This document shows positions 44,844 through 53,434 of a stretch of DNA of 64,000 nucleotides, piece after piece. The notes under the pieces were generated by a model. The model saw nothing but the letters and a program-made list of their open reading frames with translations. It did no database searches and was not told where the DNA came from. Made by a program: the position numbers and the translations under genes. The DNA is from VAZQ01 sp963758945 (GTDB lineage: Bacteria > Pseudomonadota > Alphaproteobacteria > Rhizobiales > Xanthobacteraceae), in the NCBI GenBank assembly GCA_963758945.1, contig CAVWXY010000010.1, positions 372,001 to 436,000 on the forward strand, in the 5' to 3' direction. Numbering within the stretch: the first letter of the stretch is position 1; every line of letters starts with the position of its first letter.

Positions 44844-45275
44844 CTACGCGGTCTGGATGTAGTCGCGCAACGCGGCGGATTCCTGCTCCATCTCGTGCAG
44901 CCTGTGCTTGACCACGTCGCCGATCGACACCACGCCCACCACCTGATCCTGCTCGATGACCGGCACGTGGCGGAACTTGCCACCGGTCATCTGCTCCATC
45001 AGGACGCCGACGGTATCCGACGGGCTGCAGGTCACCACCTTGCGCGTCATCACCTGCGCCAACGGCTGCACCAGCACGGCAGCGCCCTGCTCCGCCAGCA
45101 CGCGAACGATATCGCGCTCGGACAGGATTCCGATCATGCGGCGGTCCGGACCGAGCACGAGCAGCGCGCCGATCTTGTGCTCGGCAAGCTTTTTCGCCGC
45201 GGCCTCCAGCGTCGCCGTGGGCTCGATCGAGATGATGTCGCCGCCTTTGGCGGCGAGAATTGCCTTGACGGTCAT
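44844..45275 (-). CDS. Two-CBS-domain protein
   Basis: The 143-residue protein is a tandem of CBS domains (residues about 8-65 and 78-135). Typical strings are LAEHKIGALLVLGPDRRMIG, ILSERDIVRVLAEQG and RHVPVIEQDQVVGVVSIGDV. It would bind adenine nucleotides and act as a small energy sensor or partner protein. ATG 45275 follows a GGGAGG. A longer frame upstream to 45698 has no support. Stand-alone CBS pairs like this are common in Hyphomicrobiales and their partners are unknown. Confidence 0.92.
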   Translation of the reverse strand: MTVKAILAAKGGDIISIEPTATLEAAAKKLAEHKIGALLVLGPDRRMIGILSERDIVRVLAEQGAAVLVQPLAQVMTRKVVTCSPSDTVGVLMEQMTGGKFRHVPVIEQDQVVGVVSIGDVVKHRLHEMEQESAALRDYIQTA

Positions 45276-45558
45276 GTGTCGCCTCCCTTGACCGGTGCCG
45301 CTCCGACCGTGCGGAACGCCGGTCAGTTTGTACTGCTCGCTTTGATTACCGAGTTCCGTCGCGTCGGCTGCGCCGTGCGGCAAGCGACGAGGCACTGAGT
45401 GCGTCGCAAGAGCAACCGGCTCGGCGGCTCTCGACATCAACGGCGACCGCGAAGCGCGGCGCCGACCTGTCATCAATATCGGCCGGAATCGCGCCCCTCG
45501 CAAGGGTCGCGGGCAAGGGTCGAGGCTGCTCGGCGAGCGCGCCGAGCAGGAGCGCCGC

Positions 45559-46329
45559 TCAATGCGGCGGTGCCGAGTCGCCGTCGCCATCGCTATGGAC
45601 CGCGCCCGCCATCGGAATCGGATCGAACGCGCCGAATGCGAGAAGGCCGGCGAGAAAGCCTCCGACATGCGCCTGCCAGGCAATCGCCTGCTCGACACCT
45701 GCCATGCCGACCGAGAATACCCCGAACAAGAGATTGACGCCGAACCACACCGCCAGGAACGCCAGCACCCGCGGATCGCGCAGGCATGCGGCGAGCGACA
45801 GCGCCGGCACGCGACAGGCCGCGTCGCGATCCCGCCACAACCCCAGCGGCCCTCCGCGCTGGAACACGAACCGCGTCGCCGCCGCCATCGCGCCGGAAAT
45901 CGCGGCCGAGGCGCCGACCATCGGCAGCAATTCCCCCCAATGGGTGACGAGATGCATGCCGGCGCCCGCCGCGGCGGTCAGCGCCATGAAGCCCATGAAT
46001 TGCAGCGAGCCGAAGCGCTGGGCCACCGGCGAGGCGAAGGCGAGAAACCACACCGCGTTGAAGATCAAATGGCTGAGATCGGCATGGATGAGGGCGTAGG
46101 TGACGAATGTCCAGATATCGGCCGCCCAGCCGCCGGGCCAGTCGACGTCAGGCAACACGCTGGCATCGTAGCGCGCCGGGATGAAGGCGAAGAGCAGCAG
46201 GAATTCCGTCGTCTGCTCCGCCGTCAGCATCAACGTGACGACGGCGTGCACGAGCGCGAATACCGCGAGCAGCGCGACCACGGACGCAGGCACGTTGAGC
46301 ATTCGTTCGCGGCGCGGGTGGTCGAGCAT
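45559..46329 (-). CDS. Rhomboid family intramembrane serine protease
   Basis: The 256-residue protein has six to seven membrane helices. The catalytic Ser141 is in MVGASAAISGAM (the usual GASG has Ala here in the fourth position), and the catalytic His221 is in AWQAHVGGFLAGLL. HADLSHLIFNAVWF is the conserved HxxxHxxxN oxyanion region. Rhomboids cleave membrane-protein segments within the bilayer. The start at ATG 46329 matches MLDHPRRERMLNVPASVVAL; an upstream extension to 46563 is unlikely. Substrate is unknown. Confidence 0.9.
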   Translation of the reverse strand: MLDHPRRERMLNVPASVVALLAVFALVHAVVTLMLTAEQTTEFLLLFAFIPARYDASVLPDVDWPGGWAADIWTFVTYALIHADLSHLIFNAVWFLAFASPVAQRFGSLQFMGFMALTAAAGAGMHLVTHWGELLPMVGASAAISGAMAAATRFVFQRGGPLGLWRDRDAACRVPALSLAACLRDPRVLAFLAVWFGVNLLFGVFSVGMAGVEQAIAWQAHVGGFLAGLLAFGAFDPIPMAGAVHSDGDGDSAPPH

Positions 46330-46909
46330 GGTCGAGGTGGCTCCGGCGCGAAAGTCGAGATCGAGACGATGTTGTGAAGACGATCGGCGGCGATGGCATA
46401 GGCTGACGCACGCGTCGGGGCAAGCGCACAGTCGCGCGACGAAGGCGCCAGCCCTGCCGCGCGGTCGTATCGACCCGCCGGCCTCCATCGGAAAGCATCC
46501 GGTCGAGCCGGGGCCAGGCGGGCGCCGCACGGGGCGCGGGAACTTTCCCGCCGACAGCGTCACCGCCGGGTAAACGCCGCGACGCTCGCAATGCGCCGCT
46601 ACGACGCTTCGCGCGCGGCCGTCGCAAGCGCCGGCCCGGCCTTGCGCGCACGGGACACCGCCGCGTCAACGTTAACGGCGCGCGCGACGGCGGACGCCGC
46701 CGACACCTTGGCGGGCGCGCGACGATTAATATAACGCCGGACTTTGATTTAAGTTTTATCAGTTCGGATTTTAGTCAAACGTGATTTTCATATTAGCAGT
46801 ATTCGTCGCGCTGTTTATCTGCGTTGTCTTCAAAATGACTTTGCGGGATTAGCGGCGGTGCAAATCGTTTGTGTGAAATGTGGCCTCCAAGAACAGGGAA
46901 GGCCACAAA
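46330..46909. other. 580-base gap with AT-rich right half
   Basis: Between the rhomboid (minus) and BTLCP (plus) genes. The left part is GC-rich and empty. From about 46725 to 46860 the composition falls to clearly AT-rich (TTTGATTTAAGTTTTATCAG), unlike the rest of the window, and this is probably the promoter of the BTLCP gene. A tiny frame from GTG 46781 to 46852 would encode a 23-residue hydrophobic peptide (MIFILAVFVALFICVVFKMT), without a ribosome-binding site. Confidence 0.55.
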
Positions 46910-47539
46910 ATGAAACGCAATGTTGCACGGATACTGGGAGCCGGTCTTGTCGCGGGCGCGTTGGCGGCGGCGCTGACGATCACGCCGGCGGATGCGGCAA
47001 GCGAGCGCTCGCTCTTCACCTCGGTCGGAGGCACCGCACGGGCGCCGATGGGTTGGGCCGAATTCTGCGCGGAGTACGCGCCGGAATGCGAGACCAAGGT
47101 ACTCCCGGCGCGCGACGTCGTGCTGACGGCGAAAGCGTGGAAGGAGCTGGTGGACGTCAACGACCGGGTCAACGATGAGATCAAGCCGGTGACCGACATG
47201 GAGCACTGGGGCGTGGCCGAACGCTGGAACTATCCCACCGACGGCCGCGGCGACTGCGAAGATTACGTGCTGCTCAAGCGCAGGATGCTGATGCAGGCCG
47301 GGTGGCCGCGCCAGGCGTTGCTCATCACGGTCGTGCGCGACCAGCAGGGCGACGGCCACGCCGTGCTCACCGTCAAGACCGACAAGGGCGAATTCATCCT
47401 CGACAACCAGAACGAGGACATCCTGCTCTGGTCGCAGACCGGCTACCGCTTCGTGAAGCGGCAGTCGCAGAGCGATCCGAACGTCTGGGTGGCGCTCGGC
47501 CATCCGCGCCCGGCGACCGCCACCGCCACCTCGCGCTGA
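46910..47539 (+). CDS. Bacterial transglutaminase-like cysteine protein (BTLCP)
   Basis: The 209-residue protein has a signal peptide (cleavage after about residue 29, TPADAA) and a papain-like fold with Cys116 in GRGDCEDYVLLKRRML, His150 in GDGHAVLTVKTDKG and Asp165 in FILDNQNED. This is the BTLCP family (DUF920), found in Hyphomicrobiales and related to LapG. LapG is the periplasmic protease that cleaves biofilm adhesins in pseudomonads, but no LapD-like partner is next to it, so the role here is open. GGGAAGG precedes ATG 46910. It stands alone with an AT-rich promoter region. Confidence 0.92.
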   Translation: MKRNVARILGAGLVAGALAAALTITPADAASERSLFTSVGGTARAPMGWAEFCAEYAPECETKVLPARDVVLTAKAWKELVDVNDRVNDEIKPVTDMEHWGVAERWNYPTDGRGDCEDYVLLKRRMLMQAGWPRQALLITVVRDQQGDGHAVLTVKTDKGEFILDNQNEDILLWSQTGYRFVKRQSQSDPNVWVALGHPRPATATATSR

Positions 47540-47650
47540 TTGCCGAAGACGTAGCTGGGACGACCGACGACGAACGCAAGACGCGCCGCCGATAACACCC
47601 GAGCGCCGCCTCCCGCCCCCGTCTTCCCTGCTCCGTTCCTGCGTCCTGCG

Positions 47651-48181
47651 TCATCCGATTCGCCGCAGCCCCTTGGCATATTGCTGCCAGCGTCGCACAT
47701 AGATGTCGGCGCCGCCCCTGATCGCCTGCGCCGCCGCTTGGTCGAGGGCACGCACCGCGCGCGCCGGAGCGCCCACGATCAGCGAATTGTCCGGGAACTC
47801 CTTGCCCTCGGTGACCAGGGCGCCGGCCCCGATCAGGCAGTTGCGTCCGATTTTGGCGCCGTTGAGCACGATCGCGCCCATGCCGACCAGGCTGTTCGAA
47901 CCGATGATGCAGCCGTGCAGCACGACGTTGTGGCCGATCACGCAATCCTCGCCGATGGTCAGGGGAAATCCGGGATCGGTGTGCAGCGTCGCGTTGTCCT
48001 GAACCTGCGAGCGCGTGCCCAGGTCGATCCATTCGTTGTCGCCGCGCAGGACCGAGCCGAACCAGACGCTGGCATCGGCCTGCAGCCGCACCCGCCCGAT
48101 CACAGCCGCGCTCTCGGCGATCCAGTAGCGGCCGTCGGAAGGCAAGTCGGGCGCCTCGCCGTCGAGCTCGAAAATTGCCAT
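47651..48181 (-). CDS. Gamma-class carbonic anhydrase-like hexapeptide protein
   Basis: The 176-residue protein is a left-handed beta-helix with hexapeptide repeats (VIGRVRLQADASVWFGSVLR, then ATLHTDPGFPLTIGEDCVIG and NVVLHGCIIGSNSLVGMGAI). The metal His ligands are in LHTDPG, IGHNVVLHGC. It matches the YrdA/PaaY-type gamma carbonic anhydrase family. Some members hydrate carbon dioxide, others are inactive thioesterase-like. The ATG at 48181 begins MAIFELDGEAPDLPSDGRYW. Neighbours give no metabolic hint. Confidence 0.93.
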   Translation of the reverse strand: MAIFELDGEAPDLPSDGRYWIAESAAVIGRVRLQADASVWFGSVLRGDNEWIDLGTRSQVQDNATLHTDPGFPLTIGEDCVIGHNVVLHGCIIGSNSLVGMGAIVLNGAKIGRNCLIGAGALVTEGKEFPDNSLIVGAPARAVRALDQAAAQAIRGGADIYVRRWQQYAKGLRRIG

Positions 48182-48262
48182 GCACGCTCCTCGGCGCGCT
48201 TTCGGGCAAGGCGGTTATCGATTAGCCGCGCCCGAGCCGTTTTAGCCGAACCGGGTCCTGTA

Positions 48263-48296
48263 GTCGCCGATCTCAGGAAAACTCGAGATCGGCGAC
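48263..48296. repeat. Perfect 12-base inverted repeat
   Basis: GTCGCCGATCTC (48263-48274) and GAGATCGGCGAC (48285-48296) flank a ten-base loop. It lies 80 bases upstream of the gamma carbonic anhydrase. The core CGATCTC/GAGATCG recurs in the folE-hisI palindrome at 35313, so it is probably a dispersed family. Confidence 0.75.
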
Positions 48297-48380
48297 AGCG
48301 CGCCCATTCGATAAATCGGCGCGACCTTGCCACGGGACGCAAGGATTGGCGCGGCTTGCGCCGCCTCGCGTGGAACGCCC

Positions 48381-48509
48381 TCAGCCGGCGGGAATGCCGA
48401 ATGCCGCCAGCGCCAGCCCCACGATCATCCCCGAGACCAAGCTCCAACAACCGGCGATGGCAAAGCCCATCGCAAGACCAAAGCTACGCTCGACCTGTTC
48501 CGCTGACAT
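48381..48509 (-). CDS. Possible 42-residue membrane protein
   Basis: ATG 48509 opens 42 residues: MSAEQVERSFGLAMGFAIAG, then a hydrophobic helix (CWSLVSGMIVGLALAAFGI). A G-rich element precedes the start. One transmembrane segment with an amphipathic head is typical of real small membrane proteins, but I recognise none, and the longer frame around it is a shadow of the 48699 gene. Confidence 0.45.
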   Translation of the reverse strand: MSAEQVERSFGLAMGFAIAGCWSLVSGMIVGLALAAFGIPAG

Positions 48510-48698
48510 CACGCCCCACCCCCTATCGCCCCGCCCCACCATCGCAGAGCACGACACAGGGCGCCAGAACATACTTAACCGAGGGTTAACGGCGCTGGAT
48601 CCAGAGGTCGGGCGGGCACTGCGCAGCGCGGCCGGCTCCGGCCTGACTTCTGATTCCTGTTCGCGCATACTCGAATTTGATTCGACGGACCGACGCTC

Positions 48699-49421
48699 AT
48701 GAGCACGCCTACCTCCGCCAAACGGCGCAACCGGCCTCGGCGCACCGGACGCAGCCCGTTGGTGCTGGCCCTCGCCGCGCTCGCGGCAGCGTTCGCCGCG
48801 TTCGGCTATATCGGCTACGTGCTGTGGCCGCGCTGGCCGGGACCGCCGGCCGGTCCCGACGCGCCGGCACTGCCGATCACGGTCGCCGGCGTCGCCTTCA
48901 ACCTGCCGCCAGCCGCCATCCGCGTACCGGTGCAGCGCCGGCCGGGCGCGCAGGAGCGCGTCGATCTCGCCTTTCTGTGGCCCTCGCTCGCGCCGCCCGA
49001 CCCCGCCGCGAAGCCGACGCCGCCGCACGAGGCTGGGCCGGCACCGACGCCGATGGAAGAGCGCGTGTTCGTGACGATCGCTGCCGCCGGCGACACGCTT
49101 GCGCCCGGCGAGCGCGCGCGCAGCGTCTACCCGCGCTACACCGCCGCCGCCGCGACGCCCGGCCCGGACGGGCTCGCGATCCTCCCCTTTCGCGAAGGCA
49201 CGCCCTACCAGGGTGAGGATCTGATCTATGTGGCCGCGGCGGGGTTCCTCGCGCGCTGCAGCCGCGAGGACGCGGGCCCGACGCCCGGCGTCTGCCTCTA
49301 CGAACGGCGGATCGACGGCGCCGACCTCGTGGTGCGCTTCCCGCGCGACTGGCTTGCCGACTGGCGCCTGCTTTCAGGCAATATCGATCGGCTGATCGCG
49401 CGCCTGCGGGCATCGCACTGA
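48699..49421 (+). CDS. Membrane-anchored hypothetical protein
   Basis: The 240-residue protein has a basic N-terminus (RRNRPRRTGR), one membrane helix at about residues 20-43 and a long periplasmic domain with AVAGVAFNLPPAAIRVPVQR (read here as TVAGVAFNLPPAAIRV), FLWPSLAPPDPAA and YVAAAGFLARCSREDAG plus CLYERRIDG, giving two cysteines about 19 apart. It resembles exported proteins of unknown function in Hyphomicrobiales. No catalytic motif is clear. The start follows the neighbouring minus-strand small gene by about 190 bases. Confidence 0.72.
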   Translation: MSTPTSAKRRNRPRRTGRSPLVLALAALAAAFAAFGYIGYVLWPRWPGPPAGPDAPALPITVAGVAFNLPPAAIRVPVQRRPGAQERVDLAFLWPSLAPPDPAAKPTPPHEAGPAPTPMEERVFVTIAAAGDTLAPGERARSVYPRYTAAAATPGPDGLAILPFREGTPYQGEDLIYVAAAGFLARCSREDAGPTPGVCLYERRIDGADLVVRFPRDWLADWRLLSGNIDRLIARLRASH

Positions 49422-49487
49422 CGCTCGTCGGGGCGTGATCGCGGCATGCCCGCGAAGCGCGCATGACAAGGGGTACCCGGCGCGCCG

Positions 49488-49922
49488 CTATCCCTTGAGC
49501 AGACCCGGCTCGTCCAGGTCGAGCGCGAGGATCGGCAGCTCGAAATAGGACGAGCGCGCGTCCTTTTCATCGAAGAACACGACGCCGATATATTCGTCGC
49601 CCACATAGACCTCGGCGGAGTCCTTCTTTTTCTGCCGCGGCACGACGCGAACGCGCTCGTTGTCGAATTTGCGCTTGAGATAGGCGTCGAGCTTCTTGAT
49701 GTCCGGAGCCGCGGTGGAGGCGTCACCCAAGGTGATCTTCACCTCGAAATTGTAGGAGCGCTCGTCGTCCTCCTCGTCCTCATCGAGCACCAGCGAACCG
49801 ATCTTCTCCTCGCCGACGAAGACGTCGGCTGCATCGCCCGTCTTCGGCACCACGCGGATACGGGAATTGCCGAACAAGCGCTTGAGATAGGCGTCGAGCT
49901 TGCGGAGTTCGAGAACATCCAC
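49488..49922 (-). CDS. Tandem DUF3126 protein
   Basis: From GTG 49922 (protein begins VDVLELRKLDAYLKRLFGNS) the 144-residue product contains two copies of one domain. Copy one spans about residues 3-68 (RVVPKTGDAADVFVGEEKIG) and copy two about 78-140 (KLDAYLKRKFDNERVRVVPR, VYVGDEYIGVVFFDEKDARS). DUF3126 proteins are normally single-domain, about 70 residues, short and Hyphomicrobiales-specific, so the duplication is notable. The role is unknown; the beta-rich fold suggests binding. It is 22 bases after cysE (49945) on the same strand, so both may be co-transcribed. Confidence 0.85.
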   Translation of the reverse strand: MDVLELRKLDAYLKRLFGNSRIRVVPKTGDAADVFVGEEKIGSLVLDEDEEDDERSYNFEVKITLGDASTAAPDIKKLDAYLKRKFDNERVRVVPRQKKKDSAEVYVGDEYIGVVFFDEKDARSSYFELPILALDLDEPGLLKG

Positions 49923-49944
49923 CGGTGGGCGCTCCCCCTTTGGT

Positions 49945-50766
49945 TCAGATCTCGCCGTCGTGGAACAGGTGATCCATCGCCCGCGACGGCTCGGGGCAAC
50001 CGGCTTCGCCGATGACCCGGGCGGGAACGCCGGCGACCGTGGTGTTGTGCGGCACCGGCTTGAGCACCACCGACCCCGCGGCGATCCGCGCGCAATGTCC
50101 AATCTCGATATTGCCGAGGATCTTGGCGCCGGCGCCGATCAATACGCCGTGACGGATCTTGGGATGGCGATCGCCCGCCTCCTTGCCGGTGCCGCCGAGC
50201 GTGACCTCCTGCAGGATCGAGACGTCATCGTCGATCACCGCGGTCTCTCCGACCACGAGGCCAGTGGCATGGTCGAGGAAGATGCCGCGGCCGATGCTCA
50301 CCGCCGGGTTGATGTCGGTCTGGAACACGGCCGATGACCGGCTCTGCAGATAGTAGGCGAAGTCCTTGCGGCCCTTCGTCCACAGCCAATGCGCAAGGCG
50401 ATGCGTCTGGATCGCGTGGAAGCCCTTGAAATAGAGCACCGGCTCGAGAAAGCGGTTGGTGGCGGGATCACGCTCGACCGTCGCGACGATGTCAGCGCGG
50501 AAGGCCGCGCCGATAGTAGGGCCGTTTTCGAGCGCGTCGGCGTAGGCCTGGCGGATCAGCTCGCCCGAGACCTCCGGACTGTCGAGACGGTCGGCCACGC
50601 GGTGGACCACCGCCGCTTCCAGCGTGTCGTGATGCAAGATGGTCGAATAGATGAAGGTCGCGAGCTCGGGCTCGCGCCGCGCGATCTCCTCGGCCTCGCG
50701 GCGGATCCGCGCCCAGACCGGATCGACCTTTTCGAGGCCGCCGGCTCTCACCTGCTGCTGGGCCAT
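49945..50766 (-). CDS. cysE: Serine O-acetyltransferase
   Basis: The 273-residue protein starts MAQQQVRAGGLEKVDPVWAR (GGGAG upstream of ATG 50766). An alpha-helical N-terminal domain (FIYSTILHHDTLEAAVVHRV) is followed by the left-handed beta-helix with the DINPAVSIGRGIFLDHATGL, ETAVIDDDVSILQEVTLGGT and GAKILGNIEIGHCARIAAGS repeats. CysE acetylates serine with acetyl-CoA, the first step of cysteine synthesis, and is feedback-inhibited by cysteine. The His/Asp of the active site (FLDHATG) are present. Upstream extension to 50838 is unlikely. Confidence 0.95.
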   Translation of the reverse strand: MAQQQVRAGGLEKVDPVWARIRREAEEIARREPELATFIYSTILHHDTLEAAVVHRVADRLDSPEVSGELIRQAYADALENGPTIGAAFRADIVATVERDPATNRFLEPVLYFKGFHAIQTHRLAHWLWTKGRKDFAYYLQSRSSAVFQTDINPAVSIGRGIFLDHATGLVVGETAVIDDDVSILQEVTLGGTGKEAGDRHPKIRHGVLIGAGAKILGNIEIGHCARIAAGSVVLKPVPHNTTVAGVPARVIGEAGCPEPSRAMDHLFHDGEI

Positions 50767-50949
50767 GCTCGTCTCCCACGCTTTCGTTGCGGGCGCGAGC
50801 CTAGCATATTTGCGCCCGCGCGAGACCCTATGTCCCATATGGATAACGGCTCTGCGAAACGCGAGATGGGCGTCGGCACAAAAGAGCCCCCCTGACGGAC
50901 GGGCTCGGCACGTCGCCGTGCCGCTTTACCAGGCAGTGCTCAGAACTCC

Positions 50950-51063
50950 TCAATCCTCGGCGTGAGGCAGATGAGGCGAATTGCTGTTCTGCGCGAGCGG
51001 TTCGCCCAGGGACGTCATTCCGAGCGCGCACGACCACATGAAGATGTACAAGAGAATGGGCAT
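50950..51063 (-). CDS. 37-residue membrane peptide with triplicated ribosome-binding site
   Basis: ATG 51063 opens MPILLYIFMWSCALGMTSLG and 17 more residues, one membrane helix then a polar tail. It is preceded directly by AAGGAAATCGCA, and that element is repeated three times in tandem (51064-51101). Such a strong repeated ribosome-binding site is hard to explain unless the frame is translated. It is not a known family to me. It lies between cysE and the alpha/beta hydrolase. Confidence 0.55.
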   Translation of the reverse strand: MPILLYIFMWSCALGMTSLGEPLAQNSNSPHLPHAED

Positions 51064-51101
51064 TGCGATTTCCTTATGCGATTTCCTTATGCGATTTCCT
51101 T
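51064..51101. repeat. Three tandem copies of a 13-base unit at a start codon
   Basis: On the minus strand the unit AAGGAAATCGCAT occurs three times (the last with A before ATG) immediately upstream of the 37-residue gene. Each unit carries AAGGA-like Shine-Dalgarno sequence. Variation in copy number could change translation initiation. Confidence 0.85.
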
Positions 51102-51222
51102 GGTGCTGCAAAGGCAATGCATCAACGGCTTGTCTGCGGCGGCGGTTCGCGCGCCGACCGCGCCTGTCACGAAAAATTTTTTTGCCTGCCAAGGGAACCC
51201 CGGGGCTCAGGGTGAAATCACC

Positions 51223-51993
51223 TTACGCCGGCAAGGCGCCGGCAGGATCCTGCGCCAGAAAGTCCAGCGCCGTGGCTTTGAACAACCGGTCGCCCACCGC
51301 CAGCATGTGATCCCGCCCGGGGATATCGAGCGCGCGGCCCGCCGGCAGCAACGACGCCAGCTCGCGTGCGGACCCTGCAATCGTGTCCTTGCTGCCGACC
51401 GCAACCAGCACCGGTGCGCGGATCGCCGCGACTTGTTCCCGCGTCAGGACCTGGCGCGATCCGCGAATGCAGGCTGCGAGCGCGGCAAGGTCGGATCCGG
51501 TCTGCTCGGCGAAGGCGCGGAACGTACGTCCCACGGGATCGCCGACGTCTGTGAGCGCGGGAGCCTCGAGCGCCTCCGCGATGCTTTCCGGAAGCCCGAC
51601 GCCGTCGACGAGGCGGATACCCAAGCCGCCGAGCACGGCCCGCCCCAAGCGCGCGGGATGCGCCAGCGCAAAGAACGCGGTGATGCGCGCCCCCATGGAA
51701 TAGCCCATCACGTCGGCGCGCGGGAGATCGAGATGATCGAGCAGCGCCCGCACGTCCTCGGCCATGCACGCGCTGTGATAGGCGGCCGGATCGTAGGACT
51801 TGCCCGAGGCGCCGTGCCCGCGGTTGTCGAGCGCGATCACCCGGCGGCCGGCGCGGGTGAGCGCGGCAACCCAGCCGGGATGGACCCAGTTCACCTGCGC
51901 GGTCGAGGCGAACCCGTGCACCAGGACGATCGGCTCGCCCTGCCCTTCGTCGAGAAATGCGATCTCGATGCCGTCGTGCCGGAAGCGCCGCAT
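51223..51993 (-). CDS. Alpha/beta hydrolase
   Basis: The 256-residue protein (start ATG 51993) has the fold's motifs: PIVLVHGFASTAQVNWVHPG (oxyanion region), the nucleophile in MGYSMGARITAFFALAHP (G-x-S-x-G), an acid near AVGSKDTIAG and His in GRDHMLAV near the C-terminus. This looks like a carboxylesterase or haloperoxidase-type hydrolase; the substrate is unknown. It starts two bases after the stop of the upstream gene (51995), suggesting coupling with the 51995-53128 membrane-associated protein. Confidence 0.88.
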   Translation of the reverse strand: MRRFRHDGIEIAFLDEGQGEPIVLVHGFASTAQVNWVHPGWVAALTRAGRRVIALDNRGHGASGKSYDPAAYHSACMAEDVRALLDHLDLPRADVMGYSMGARITAFFALAHPARLGRAVLGGLGIRLVDGVGLPESIAEALEAPALTDVGDPVGRTFRAFAEQTGSDLAALAACIRGSRQVLTREQVAAIRAPVLVAVGSKDTIAGSARELASLLPAGRALDIPGRDHMLAVGDRLFKATALDFLAQDPAGALPA

Positions 51994-51994
51994 G

Positions 51995-53128
51995 TCATCG
52001 CAGAGCCGGCGCGGAGAGACCGATGACCGCAGCACGACGCTCGCGTGCAGCGCGCGCCCGGCGCAGCCGGCGGCGCGCGCAGTAGCGCTCGGTGCTCCGC
52101 TCGGCTGCGCGCTTGAGCGAGGATACCAGGCCGAACCCCATCAGGATCGCCCAGAACACCCATAGCGCGAGATCGAAGGCGCCCATGGTAAGCACGATCG
52201 CCGCGCGCCCCGCGAGCTTGAGGATCGCACGGGTCTTACCCCCCTTGGCGGCAGCGAGACGCGCGACGCGCGCGACGTCGCGCGGTCCCTCCGCGAGCTT
52301 CAGTCCGTCGAGCGCTGCCTGCGTTCCCGCCCGCGCCTGCACGCGTCCCACGTCGCCGACGAGGCGCGCCAGATCCCGCGCCTTTTCGACCTTGACCGCC
52401 TCGCGCGCGGCGCGCACGGCCACGACGGGCGCAGTGATGCCGGCGTCGCCGACGGCGCGGCGCAGCATCGCCCAATCGACGACATCACGCACGGAGCGAC
52501 TGATCCAGCCGGCCATGTGGCCGCCGATCCGGCCAGTCTTGCGCGCGGCCTTGAGCACCGTCACACCCACGCGCGCGGGTGCCGCCACGCCGATCGTGGC
52601 ATAGGTGCCGGCCGTGATCGCGAGCCCGACGCAGGCGAGCCCGAGGATCAGCTCATCGACCTCCTGCCCCCTGGCAAGGCGTGTGCCCTCGCGTAGCGCA
52701 TCGCGGACATCGCCGAAGACGAACAGATCTCCGACGGCAGTGCCCGCGAGCCCCGACACGTCCTCGGGTTCGCCGGTGATCAGGCCGCGGGCGAAGCTCT
52801 TGAGCGAGCGCGCCGTGGTGGCGGAGCCCGCATTCGCCAGCTCGACCTCGCTGGCGAGCGCGGAATCGACCGGCACGCCGCGGTCGCGGGCGAGCTCGAG
52901 AAAGCTCGCGGCAAGCTCGGCGTCGCCGCCAGCAAGCGCGGCCTTGATCTCGCGCGCGGCGCGTTCAGCGTCGAAGGTGCGCGTAATCGCATTATCGGCG
53001 AGCGCGGCGGGATCATCCCGGGCAGCGAGCAGGAACTGCGCCTCCAGCGCGCGCGGCGCCAGCGCGAGCCCAGCGCCCGCGAACGCCAGCGCCAGCACGA
53101 GCGGCAGGACGATCCGCGCTCCAACCAT
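51995..53128 (-). CDS. Exported/membrane-associated protein, unknown function
   Basis: The 377-residue protein starts MVGARIVLPLVLALAFAGAG, a membrane or signal segment, then an Ala-rich helical body with a central hydrophobic part (LILGLACVGLAITAGTYATI) and another near residue 335 (GAFDLALWVFWAILMGFGLV). Upstream residues to 53257 are in frame but unlikely. Two or three membrane segments separated by long helical stretches with heptad-like Ala/Lys/Arg (VRAAREAVKVEKARDLARLV) suggest a coiled-coil membrane protein. I do not recognise a family. It is coupled to the downstream hydrolase. Confidence 0.7.
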   Translation of the reverse strand: MVGARIVLPLVLALAFAGAGLALAPRALEAQFLLAARDDPAALADNAITRTFDAERAAREIKAALAGGDAELAASFLELARDRGVPVDSALASEVELANAGSATTARSLKSFARGLITGEPEDVSGLAGTAVGDLFVFGDVRDALREGTRLARGQEVDELILGLACVGLAITAGTYATIGVAAPARVGVTVLKAARKTGRIGGHMAGWISRSVRDVVDWAMLRRAVGDAGITAPVVAVRAAREAVKVEKARDLARLVGDVGRVQARAGTQAALDGLKLAEGPRDVARVARLAAAKGGKTRAILKLAGRAAIVLTMGAFDLALWVFWAILMGFGLVSSLKRAAERSTERYCARRRLRRARAARERRAAVIGLSAPALR

Positions 53129-53434
53129 CAACCCGTCTCCTGCGCCCCCTCGCCAATGTCGTCGGGCGCCGCCGCGTCGGCAAGATGCCGGCACGGCAAA
53201 AATCGGCACGTTGGTTCCGTTGGCCCGCATCATTTGGAAAATCCGTGCTCCGTCCATGGATTAGCACAATCGCCCTAGGAAATGACGGATCGCGCCGCTA
53301 TGGTGACGCGCGCTCGCGGCGGCGGGGTTCGGCGCCTGTCGGCCCGGCACGAATCACACCGCGGGACCGCCGCGCGGCAGACGGGCCGCGCGCGACAACG
53401 GACGAAGGCGGCGACGAAGGCGGCGGCGACGAAT

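Noticed and set aside
46793..47503. 236-codon minus-strand frame
   Set aside because: Shadow of the BTLCP gene, which has the catalytic triad and a signal peptide.
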